The notes under the pieces were generated by a model. It made no database searches, had not been told where the DNA came from, and worked only from the letters and a program-made list of their open reading frames with translations. 35,048 nt of DNA from an uncultured Holophagaceae bacterium (GTDB lineage: Bacteria > Acidobacteriota > Holophagae > Holophagales > Holophagaceae): positions 1 through 35,048 of the forward strand of contig CAIMFT010000040.1 in the NCBI GenBank assembly GCA_903840385.1, in the 5' to 3' direction. The position numbers were made by a program, and so were the translations under genes. The first letter of the stretch is position 1, and every line of letters begins with the position of its first letter. Below are positions 27,652 to 35,048 of the stretch, piece by piece.

Positions 27652-28692
27652 TTAGCCCATGCCGTGCTTCTTCATGATCACGGCGCGGGAGGCATCGAAC
27701 TCGGCCTGGGTGATGAGCTGGCTGTCGAAGAGCTCCTTCAGGTCCGTCAGCTCTTCTTTGAGCGACTTCACCGGGGCGGCGGGGGCTGCAGCGGAACCCG
27801 CAGGGAAGGGCTGCTGCCCCATCTGCTGGGCAGCGCCGCCCATCTGCTGGCCCATGACGTTGCCCATGCCAAAGCCCAGGCCCACGCCCATGCCCATGCC
27901 CGCGATGCCGCTGGGGTTCTGGGCGGCGAGGGGAATGGCATCGGCCACCTGCATCTGGGTGTAGGCGCCCATGACGGGGGCCATCATGCCCACGCTGGTG
28001 CGCTTGTCCATCATGGCCTCGACCTCTTCGGGGAGGCTGATGTTCTCCACGAAGAACTTGGAGAGCTCCAGGCCCATGGTCGCAAACTCTTCCTGCAGCT
28101 TCTGCTTCACGAACTCAGAGAGCTCGTCGTACTTGGCCGCCAGGTCCAGGGCCGGGATCTTGGCTTCGCCCAGGGCATCGGTGAAGCGGCTCATGATGGT
28201 CTTGCGGAGCTGCTCGGAGATGTCGGGCACGGTGTAGACGCCGTTGGTGCCCACCAGCTGCTTGAGGAAGGTGCCGGCGTCCACCACCTTGATGGAGTAG
28301 ATGCCGAAGGCCCGGATGCGCAGCATGCCGAAGTCGGCGTCGCGCATCATGATCGGGTTGGAGGTGCCCCACTTCATGTCGTTATAGAGCTTCGTGGAGA
28401 TGAAGTAGACGTCGCTCTTGAAGGGGCTCTCGAAGCCGTACTTCCAGCCCTTCAGCGTGGCCAGGATGGGCAGGTTCTGGGTGGTCAGGTTGTGGGTGCC
28501 GGGCTTGAACACGTCCGCCAGCTGGCCTTCGTTGATGAAGACCGCTTCCTGGCTCTCCCGCACTACCAGCTTGCCGCCGTTCTGGATCTCCTGGCCCCGC
28601 ATGGGGAAGCGCCAGGCCAGTGTGTCCGTGGAATCGTCCAGCCATTCGAGGATGTCGAGGAATTGGGCTTTGCCCCAGTCCATCAGTCCCAT
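27652..28692 (-). CDS. SPFH/Band-7 domain protein (virion core protein-like) with C-terminal SHOCT domain
   Basis: LVVRESQEAVFINEGQLADVFKPGTHNLTTQNLPIL; Gly/Met/Gln-rich linker; SLKEELTDLKELFDSQLITQAEFDASRAVIMKK. Confidence 0.88.
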   Translation of the reverse strand: MGLMDWGKAQFLDILEWLDDSTDTLAWRFPMRGQEIQNGGKLVVRESQEAVFINEGQLADVFKPGTHNLTTQNLPILATLKGWKYGFESPFKSDVYFISTKLYNDMKWGTSNPIMMRDADFGMLRIRAFGIYSIKVVDAGTFLKQLVGTNGVYTVPDISEQLRKTIMSRFTDALGEAKIPALDLAAKYDELSEFVKQKLQEEFATMGLELSKFFVENISLPEEVEAMMDKRTSVGMMAPVMGAYTQMQVADAIPLAAQNPSGIAGMGMGVGLGFGMGNVMGQQMGGAAQQMGQQPFPAGSAAAPAAPVKSLKEELTDLKELFDSQLITQAEFDASRAVIMKKHGMG

Positions 28693-28807
28693 GTGTCGGT
28701 CTCCCTGTGGCGAAGGCCACGACTTAGATTCTAGGGCGAACTGTCAAATTGTCCGGTCCCCAGGTAGGAAAAACCGGTGAACCCACGCCCGGGATCGGCC
28801 AAGCCCC

Positions 28808-29155
28808 TCAGCGGGTCCCCCTGACCACCTTCGGGGACGCCTCCGGCTTGCCCTTGGCGCCAGGCTGGGGAATCCGGGTCTTGGTGTGGATCAGGTGGGT
28901 GTCGGCATCGATCACACAGCGCCAGCCCTGGGCCTCCCGAGGCATGCGGACCTCCACCTCCCAGGCCCCGGAGGCCCCATTGAGAGCCGTGCGCCGGGCT
29001 GAGACAGCCTTCCCGCCGGTCTCCTGCTCGGCGATGGCCTTGGCCTCCTTGCTGGAGGTGACTGGCCCTGAGGCCCGCTTCCCGGCCTTGGCGGTACCGG
29101 CAGCGAGGACCAGGGCCGGTACGCAGAGGGCGAGGGCCAGGGGGTGGATGCGCAT
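28808..29155 (-). CDS. Small secreted PepSY-like protein
   Basis: Signal peptide MRIHPLALALCVPALVLAAGTAKA; SSKEAKAIAEQETGGKAVSARR...GAWEVEVRMPREAQGWRCVIDADTHLI. Confidence 0.6.
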   Translation of the reverse strand: MRIHPLALALCVPALVLAAGTAKAGKRASGPVTSSKEAKAIAEQETGGKAVSARRTALNGASGAWEVEVRMPREAQGWRCVIDADTHLIHTKTRIPQPGAKGKPEASPKVVRGTR

Positions 29156-29211
29156 GGGGACTCCCGGAGGATGACCGGCAGTCTAGGCCAGCCGCTGGGG
29201 CCGGCAAGGCT

Positions 29212-30267
29212 CTAGGTGCGATAAAGGGCCGCACCCCAGTGAAGTCCAGATCCGAGGGCTGTGAACACCAGGTTCATGCCTGGACGAATCTCGCCCTGGG
29301 TGAGGAGCTCATGCAGCAGGATGGGCAGCGTGGCGGCGGTGGTGTTGCCGAAGCGCTCGACGTTGTGGGGGACCTTCTCGGGCGGCAGCCCCAGGGCCTT
29401 CTGCACCCCTTCGATGATCCGCAGGTTGGCCTGGTGGACGAGTACCAGGTCCAGGGACTCCACGGTGATGCCGGAGGTCTCGCAGACCTCCCGCACGGCC
29501 TGGGGCATGAGGGTCACGGCGGAACGGAACACCTCTTTGCCGGCCATGAAGGGCAGGGTCTCGCCCCCATCGATCTGCTCGTGGGTGACAAAGGGGCGCC
29601 GCTTGAAGCCAGCGCCGTGCATGGTGAGCACATCGGCGCCGCTGCCATCGGTGTGGAGCCGGATCAGGCGGAGGCCCTCCTCGCCCTCCCGGCCCTCGAT
29701 CACGGCCGCGCCAGCCCCATCCCCGAAGAGGACGGTGCGGTCCCGGGTGAGGGTGTTCTCGGCGCGCTCGGCCTCGGTGATCTCCCGGGTGGACTGGCCG
29801 ATGAGGGTGTCCCAGCCCAGGTGCCAGGGCATGAAGGGCGTGTGGACCTCGGCTCCCACCAGCAACACCCGGCGGTAGCGTCCGCTCTGGATGAAGAGGT
29901 CCGCCAGCTCCAGGCCGTAGAGGAACCCGCTGCACTGCTGGCGAATGTCAAAGGTGGGGATGTCGCGCAGGCCGAGGCCCTTCTGCAGCAGCGGGCCGTT
30001 CCCCGGCAGGAGGCGGTCCGGGGTCATGGTGGCAAAGATCACGGCGTCGATGTCAGCAGGGGTCAGGCCGGCCTGGGCAATGGCCTGGGCAGCGGCGATG
30101 ATCCCGAGGTCTGTGGAGCTCTGCCCCGGGTCGGCGTAGCGCCGCTCCCGGATGCCACTGCGCACCCGGATCCACTCATCGGACGTGTCCATGAGCTTGG
30201 ACAGGGCCTCGTTGGTGACGACGTTGGCTGGCACGCCGATGCCGGTACCGATAATCACGCTTCGCAT
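29212..30267 (-). CDS. fabH: 3-oxoacyl-ACP synthase III (KAS III / FabH family)
   Basis: MRSVIIGTGIGVPANVVTNEAL...SDEWIRVRSGIRERRYA; catalytic IRQQCSGFLYGLEL; VLVHQANLRIIEGV; ERFGNTTAATLP. Confidence 0.88.
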   Translation of the reverse strand: MRSVIIGTGIGVPANVVTNEALSKLMDTSDEWIRVRSGIRERRYADPGQSSTDLGIIAAAQAIAQAGLTPADIDAVIFATMTPDRLLPGNGPLLQKGLGLRDIPTFDIRQQCSGFLYGLELADLFIQSGRYRRVLLVGAEVHTPFMPWHLGWDTLIGQSTREITEAERAENTLTRDRTVLFGDGAGAAVIEGREGEEGLRLIRLHTDGSGADVLTMHGAGFKRRPFVTHEQIDGGETLPFMAGKEVFRSAVTLMPQAVREVCETSGITVESLDLVLVHQANLRIIEGVQKALGLPPEKVPHNVERFGNTTAATLPILLHELLTQGEIRPGMNLVFTALGSGLHWGAALYRT

Positions 30268-30322
30268 GGGACTCCTGGAGGGGGATGCGTCGGACAGAAT
30301 ACTGCAGTGGGTTTGGGTGGGG

Positions 30323-31258
30323 TCAGACCCCTGGGGCAGGCGCCCCATCAAAGCCGATGGCCCGGAGGGCTTCCGCTTGGTCGGTGGGCCGTTCCAGGCG
30401 GTGCCCCTGGAACTTGAGGCTGTGGAGCCGGAGGGCCCCATCGGCGAAGCCCAGGAGGACGCCTTCCCGGGTGAGGCGGAAGGTCCCGGCCGGGCAGGGC
30501 TCTGCGCAGGGCAGGGCCCAGGCGACCTTCACGGTGCCCAGGGGCGTCTCCAGGAAGGCATTCGGCCAGGGATCGGCCACCGCGCGGATCTGGTTGAAGG
30601 CTTCCTGGACGGTCATGGTGGGCAGGAGGCGGGAGTCGGCGGGCTTGCGCCCCCCGAAGTAGGTGGAGGGCCCCAGGGTCCGCTGGTCGATGCGGGCAAT
30701 GCTGCCGTCCACCAGGCCGGGCACCGCCGCCCGGACCAGATCCCGACCCGCAGCAGCGGCCTTCTCGGTGAGGCTGAGGGCCGTCTCGTCCCAGGCAATG
30801 GGGAGGCGGGCCTGGGCCACGATGTGGCCGTCATCCGGCTTGGGGGTCATGGCGTGCAGGGTGACGCCGGTCTCGGTCTCGCCCTTCACCAGCACCCAGT
30901 TGAGGGGAGCCCGACCGCGGTAGGTGGGGAGCAGGCTGCCGTGCAGGTTGTAGGCCCCCAGGCGGGGCACATCCAGGACGCGGGCCTGGATCATCTCCCG
31001 GAAGTAGAAGCTGAACAGGAAGTCCGGCCGGTGGGCAGCAATCGCCTCGAAGACCGCATCGTCATTGAATGCAGGAGCTCGGTGGACCGGAATGCCGCAG
31101 GCCTGGGCCACGGCGGCAGGAGGCGTGAACCAGTGCTCGTCCGGGGCCTGGGTGTAGGTGTAGAGTGCCAGCACCTCGACACCCGCCTCCAGCAGCCCCT
31201 CAAGGGCGGCGGTCCCCACGCTCGAGTAGGCACACACGACGGCGGTCGGGCTAGGCAT
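30323..31258 (-). CDS. Formyltransferase resembling the N-terminal domain of ArnA (sugar N-formyltransferase-like)
   Basis: AYNLHGSLLPTYRGRAPLNWVLVKGETETGVTLHAMTPKPDDGHIVAQARLPIA; FSFYFREMI; RAVADPWPNAF. Confidence 0.83.
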   Translation of the reverse strand: MPSPTAVVCAYSSVGTAALEGLLEAGVEVLALYTYTQAPDEHWFTPPAAVAQACGIPVHRAPAFNDDAVFEAIAAHRPDFLFSFYFREMIQARVLDVPRLGAYNLHGSLLPTYRGRAPLNWVLVKGETETGVTLHAMTPKPDDGHIVAQARLPIAWDETALSLTEKAAAAGRDLVRAAVPGLVDGSIARIDQRTLGPSTYFGGRKPADSRLLPTMTVQEAFNQIRAVADPWPNAFLETPLGTVKVAWALPCAEPCPAGTFRLTREGVLLGFADGALRLHSLKFQGHRLERPTDQAEALRAIGFDGAPAPGV

Positions 31259-31336
31259 GGTCCCTCCAACCCACAGAGCATCTCATAACCTGCTGCACTC
31301 CAAGTCCGTATTACCTCCTGTTCCGGGAGCTTAACT

Positions 31337-32395
31337 TTGCGCCTTCGCCTTCTCCCCTTCCTGCTGAGCACCCTCCTCCTGGGTGCCGGGGAGGATCCCT
31401 TCGAGGCGCCTCCGGAGCTGCAGGCCTTCACCCGCAGGCACACCCTCAGTCAGCAGGGGGTCGTCGCCAAGGTCTCTGCCCTGGTGAAGGCCATCTTCGC
31501 CGCACCGGAGGATGGGGGCCTGGGGATCACCTATGACAATGCCTACACCCGCACCCCCATCGAAGCCTGGCGGGACCGGAAGGCCAACTGCCTCACCCTG
31601 ACGGCCCTCTACGTTGCCGCCTGCCGGTCCGTCGGCCTGGAAGCCCGCTATGGGGAGTCCCTGCGGGTCAGCCGCTGGCGGCGGGTGGGCAACACCATCC
31701 GCTACGAGCGGCACATCGTGGCTGTGGTGTCTTCCGGCATGGTGGGCCACCAGATGGTGGCTGACTTCCTGCCGGAGGTTCGGCGGGAGAGCCAGCTCAT
31801 CCTGCCCCTGGAGCCCAACCGCGTGGTGGCTCTGTTCCACAGCAACCGCGCCGTGGAGCTGCTGGAGGAGTCCCGGGAGGAGGAGGCCCTCGCCTCCGCT
31901 CGCCAGTCCATTGCCGTGGACCCCAAGCTCGGCGTCGGCTGGAACATCCTTGGGGTGGTCCAGCGCAGCAAGGGCCAGGAGGCCGCAGCAGAGGCCTCCT
32001 TCCTGCGGGCCATGGAGGCCGATCCTCGGGATGGGGCTCCCTGCGGCAACCTGGAGACCCTGCTGAGGGCCCAGGGGCGCGACAAGGAGGCCCTGGTCTA
32101 CCGGGAGCGGGGTCTCGAGGTTCGGAAGCAGGACCCCTTCTTCAACGCCTTCCTGGCCGAGGAAGCTCTGCAGGAAGGCAACCTGGAAGAGGCCGAAAAG
32201 CGGATCCGCAGTGCCATCCGCCTGCTGGCCCAGGAGCCGGACTTCCACCTGATCCAGGCCCGGGTTCACCTGGCCCAGGGGCGCCAGAAAGATGCCATCA
32301 AGGCCCTGGAAAAGGCCCGCAAGTACGCCATGCCTGAGAATCAGGCCCGCTTCGATGCCAAGCTCGCCCTCATCAAGGGTGGCCAGCCCCGCTGA
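31337..32395 (+). CDS. Secreted transglutaminase-like / TPR repeat protein (TTG start)
   Basis: RKANCLTLTALYVAACRSVGLEARYGE...IRYERHIVAVV (Cys/His layout) followed by TPR repeats. Confidence 0.7.
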   Translation: MRLRLLPFLLSTLLLGAGEDPFEAPPELQAFTRRHTLSQQGVVAKVSALVKAIFAAPEDGGLGITYDNAYTRTPIEAWRDRKANCLTLTALYVAACRSVGLEARYGESLRVSRWRRVGNTIRYERHIVAVVSSGMVGHQMVADFLPEVRRESQLILPLEPNRVVALFHSNRAVELLEESREEEALASARQSIAVDPKLGVGWNILGVVQRSKGQEAAAEASFLRAMEADPRDGAPCGNLETLLRAQGRDKEALVYRERGLEVRKQDPFFNAFLAEEALQEGNLEEAEKRIRSAIRLLAQEPDFHLIQARVHLAQGRQKDAIKALEKARKYAMPENQARFDAKLALIKGGQPR

Positions 32396-32418
32396 GGCTG
32401 CCGCCGAAGGGGCCTGCT

Positions 32419-34104
32419 TCAGTTCGCTTCCAGGGCTGCGAGGAGGGACTGTGCCTCGCCGCTGTCCGGGTGATGGAGCAGACACTCTCGGAGGTAGCGT
32501 CGGGCCCCATCCAGGTCCTCCAGCTCCCTGCGGGCCTCGGCCAGGTGGATGAGGGCCTCTTCGCTCTCCGGCTCCAGGTGCAGGGCCTGGCGCCAGTGGC
32601 CCTCGGCGCGATCCCAGTCCCCCAGCTCGGCGCAGGCGTGGCCCGCATCCAGAAGGTAGCGCGGCTCCCGGGGATCCATGCGGACCGCCCGCTCCAGGTC
32701 GAGACGAGCGGGCAGCGGGTCCCCCTGGTGGGTGCGGCCCAGGCCCCGCAGGTGCCAGAAGGCCGGGCGCTCCCGGCAGGGCTCGGGGAGGCTCTCGAGG
32801 AAGGGTCGCAGGGCTTCCCAGGCGGCCATCCCGGCGAGGCAGTCCGCCTGGAGCAGGAGCAGGTCTGGGTCTTCGGGAGTCCCCTTCAGCAGGGCCGTGA
32901 CCTCGCCATAGGCGGCTTCATATTGGCCGTCGGCCACCTGCGCCTGCAGGGTGAGGGGGGGGTGGTGAGCCCCTCGTCGGTCCGCAGGAACCCCCGCCAA
33001 CAGCTCCAGGGCAAAGGCTGGGTCATCCTCCCACCAGAAGGCAAACTCGGCCCTCCTCAGCAGCCACTCCTGGCGGTCCGCTTCTCCCTCGGCGCCCTCC
33101 CAGATCAGCTCCCAGGCACGCAGCAGGCTCCGGCGGGCCTCCTCTTCCGCAGGGAGGTCCAGGGCAATGCTGTGGCGCTCCATCCAGAGCTGGAAAGACC
33201 CGGGGAGGCGTTCGATGGCAGCCTCGATGGTCCGCCAGGCCCCCTCCCGGTCTCCCAGGCGCCGCCGACCGGCCGCTTCCACCAGCCAGGGCAGGGGTTG
33301 CTCTCGACGCTCCGGGGGGACGCCCTGGACCAGCGCCAGGGCTTCCACCTCCCGGCCCATGCGCAGGAGGTGCATGCCGGCGGCCCCCCGGTTCCAGGGA
33401 ATGCGAGGGTCCCCATGGCGGGCGGTGAGGATGCCCAGGGCCTGCTCCGCAACCCGGGCATTTCCCTGCTGGAAGGCGGCGAGGAGGAGGTCCTCCAGCA
33501 GGAGAGGGTCATCCCAGGAGAGGGGCAGGGCCGCCTCGAAGTGCTCCCAGGCCTGCTGGCTGGCCCCCGGCTCCGAGGTCCGCAGCAGGAGGATGCCCTG
33601 GAGGTGGTGCAGGCGCCCCATGGCCGGGGCCAGGCGCAGAAGGCGCCGCCCCCAGGCCAGGCGTTGCGGGGCAGGAGGACCCTCGATCCGGCGAAAGGCC
33701 CGAGAGGCCAGGGGCCGCACCCACCAGGGCAGGCGGACCAGCTGCCCCTGCAGCTGATCCAGCCAGGCCCGATCCCGGTAGCCCAGGGAGCCATGGGCCA
33801 GGCTCCGCAGAAGGTGGATCCGGTAGCCCAATTCGCCCAGGGCCAGGGGGGCATCACCCAGCAGGGCCGCCACGTCCGAAGCCGGTGCACCGGCGGCCCA
33901 GCGGGCCTCGGCCCGGGCCAGGAGGCGGGGATAGAGCCAGGCCTGGCGGATGGCCCAGCCCAGCCAGGCGCCGAGCACCACGGTGGCCGCCAGCACCCAC
34001 CCACTGCCAGGATCCAGCCAGGCCGCCCACCCCGCCAGCAGGCCTGCGAGGAGCAGAAGCACTACACCCAGGACTGGGCGCAGGGACGAGGGAAGGGTCG
34101 GCAT
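32419..34104 (-). CDS. Membrane-anchored TPR repeat protein
   Basis: N-terminal hydrophobic segments (VLGVVLLLLAGLLAGWAAWL; GWVLAATVVLGAWLGWAI) then repeated TPR helices including RYLLDAGHACAELGDWDRAEGHWRQALHLEPESEEALIHLAEARRELEDLDGARRYLRECL. Confidence 0.8.
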   Translation of the reverse strand: MPTLPSSLRPVLGVVLLLLAGLLAGWAAWLDPGSGWVLAATVVLGAWLGWAIRQAWLYPRLLARAEARWAAGAPASDVAALLGDAPLALGELGYRIHLLRSLAHGSLGYRDRAWLDQLQGQLVRLPWWVRPLASRAFRRIEGPPAPQRLAWGRRLLRLAPAMGRLHHLQGILLLRTSEPGASQQAWEHFEAALPLSWDDPLLLEDLLLAAFQQGNARVAEQALGILTARHGDPRIPWNRGAAGMHLLRMGREVEALALVQGVPPERREQPLPWLVEAAGRRRLGDREGAWRTIEAAIERLPGSFQLWMERHSIALDLPAEEEARRSLLRAWELIWEGAEGEADRQEWLLRRAEFAFWWEDDPAFALELLAGVPADRRGAHHPPLTLQAQVADGQYEAAYGEVTALLKGTPEDPDLLLLQADCLAGMAAWEALRPFLESLPEPCRERPAFWHLRGLGRTHQGDPLPARLDLERAVRMDPREPRYLLDAGHACAELGDWDRAEGHWRQALHLEPESEEALIHLAEARRELEDLDGARRYLRECLLHHPDSGEAQSLLAALEAN

Positions 34105-34124
34105 GGGTCAAGTATGGACGGAAG

Positions 34125-34147
34125 AGCCCCAGCCAAGGCCGGGGCTC
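34125..34147 (-). terminator. Hairpin downstream of cold-shock gene
   Basis: gagcccc...ggggctc within gagccccagccaaggccggggctc; between csp stop and the next minus-strand gene. Confidence 0.5.
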
Positions 34148-34165
34148 AGGAAAGGGGAGCGGAGC

Positions 34166-34369
34166 TCAGAGCTTGTTGACGTTGGCTGCCTGGGGCCCCT
34201 TGGGCCCCTGCACCACGTCAAAGCTGACGCGCTGCTTCTCCTCCAGGCTCCGGAAGCCCTTGGTCTGGACGGCGGAGTAGTGCACAAAGATATCGGCGCC
34301 ACCCTCGTCAGGGGTGATGAAGCCGAACCCCTTCTCGGCGTTGAACCATTTGACGGTGCCTTCGGACAT
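34166..34369 (-). CDS. Cold-shock domain protein
   Basis: [67 protein letters not shown]. Confidence 0.96.
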   Translation of the reverse strand: MSEGTVKWFNAEKGFGFITPDEGGADIFVHYSAVQTKGFRSLEEKQRVSFDVVQGPKGPQAANVNKL

Positions 34370-34529
34370 GACTTTCTTCCCGGGGACAGAGCCCCTCTCG
34401 CCTGGAGGTTGATCGCACGAACCGCACCAGGCGTGCGGATCGTGGGGGCTTGCGCCAGAGTCAAAGGGATCCCCGGCGGGACCCCCGATCCCAGGTCTTT
34501 TCGGCAGAAAAGATGGATGGTTGGAAGGG

Positions 34530-34558
34530 ATTCTAGGGTCGGATGTTCTGGTAATCAA
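34530..34558 (-). promoter_or_regulatory. Sigma-70-like promoter for the cold-shock gene
   Basis: On minus strand TTGATT - 17 nt (ACCAGAACATCCGACCC) - TAGAAT, about 160 nt upstream of the csp start. Confidence 0.55.
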
Positions 34559-34596
34559 GAGAGAAAATGCGGGATTTCACCAGGATGCTCTGGGTC

Positions 34597-34645
34597 AGTT
34601 GCCCTGCTGAATTTCCTTGGCGATGACAAGCCGCTGGATCTGGTT
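34597..34645. repeat. 49-bp exact direct repeat, copy A (duplicate of acyl-CoA dehydrogenase 3' end)
   Basis: agttgccctgctgaatttccttggcgatgacaagccgctggatctggtt. Confidence 0.95.
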
Positions 34646-34723
34646 ATGGACGAACGCCGGGTCCCCGCTCGAGACAGCGCATTTAGCGCTGTCCACTCGC
34701 GACCCGGACGCTCCAGCGGCGCT
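34646..34723. repeat. 78-bp palindrome-rich segment between the 49-bp repeats
   Basis: Inner stem gacagcgc (34673-34680)/gcgctgtc (34686-34693), loop attta; outer stem ccgggtc (34657-34663)/gacccgg (34701-34707). Confidence 0.85.
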
Positions 34724-35048
34724 AGTTGCCCTGCTGAATTTCCTTGGCGATGACAAGCCGCTGGATCTGGTTCGTCCCCTCATAGATCTGGAGGAGCTTG
34801 GCGTCGCGCATGAACTTCTCGACGAGGTAATCCCGGCTGTAGCCATTGCCGCCGAGGATCTGGACTGCGTCGGTGGTGACTTCCATGGCCGTGTCCGTGG
34901 CGAAGGTCTTGGCGATGGCGCTCTGCTTGGAGTTCTTGATGTTGTTGTCGGTCATCCAGGCGGCCTGCCAGGTGAGCAGGCGGCTGGCCTCGATCTTCTT
35001 GGCCATGTCCGCCAGCATGAAGCTGATGGCCTGGTTGGCGAAGATGGG
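34722..35048 (-). CDS. Acyl-CoA dehydrogenase, C-terminal part (truncated by window end)
   Basis: [12 protein letters not shown]...[58 protein letters not shown]; frame open to window edge. Confidence 0.93.
   Translation of the reverse strand, partial: PIFANQAISFMLADMAKKIEASRLLTWQAAWMTDNNIKNSKQSAIAKTFATDTAMEVTTDAVQILGGNGYSRDYLVEKFMRDAKLLQIYEGTNQIQRLVIAKEIQQGN
34724..34772. repeat. 49-bp exact direct repeat, copy B (in-frame 3' end of acyl-CoA dehydrogenase)
   Basis: Identical to 34597-34645; encodes ...[16 protein letters not shown] on minus strand. Confidence 0.95.

Noticed and set aside
29239-34179. Plus-strand ORFs opposite fabH, the formyltransferase and the TPR gene
   Set aside because: Shadow ORFs on GC-rich coding sequence with no domain support.
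34597-34772. Possible integron attC site or CRISPR repeat-spacer unit
   Set aside because: No GTTRRRY/RYYYAAC core pair at the ends, no integrase or cas genes, only two repeats, and the repeats are coding sequence.
34595-34846. 83-aa minus-strand ORF ending in [16 protein letters not shown]
   Set aside because: Upstream part is out of frame with the acyl-CoA dehydrogenase; the familiar C-terminus is just the duplicated 49 bp.

Overview
High-GC bacterial chromosomal window. Gene content (NapC/NirT multiheme cytochrome, SPFH-SHOCT, FYDLN zinc-ribbon, partner-switch genes) suggests an Acidobacteriota/Holophaga-Geothrix-like host, which is inference only. I support about 30 protein genes and two tRNAs (Arg-TCG, Leu-TAG). 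In order: a 5'-truncated M3 peptidase; a small beta-barrel-like protein and kdsC; an arsR-tolC-hlyD-RND-DUF2892-DUF6132-rhodanese operon; cmk; a multiheme NapC/NirT cytochrome; recQ, hisC, clpP and tig; the tRNAs beside a repeat/hairpin cluster; adenosine deaminase; an FYDLN protein; a STAS / HATPase / SpoIIE partner-switch module, htpX and a Ser/Thr kinase fused to a beta-helix-like region; a PilZ protein; ychF; a lysine-free lipoyl-like protein; a CDF transporter; SPFH-SHOCT; PepSY-like; fabH; an ArnA-type formyltransferase; TPR proteins; a cold-shock protein; and a 3'-terminal acyl-CoA dehydrogenase fragment. No CRISPR array, transposase, integrase or prophage was seen. The most unusual signals are a 78-bp palindromic segment flanked by an exact 49-bp duplication of the acyl-CoA dehydrogenase 3' end (34597-34772), a tRNA-Arg-proximal duplicated and hairpin-rich cassette (16508-16772), the efflux plus sulfur-transfer operon, the kinase/beta-helix fusion in a signalling cluster, and two proteins with altered hallmark residues (lipoyl-like domain with no lysine; CDF with E-x3-D in TM2). 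I found no clear, completely novel system; these are leads to be tested.
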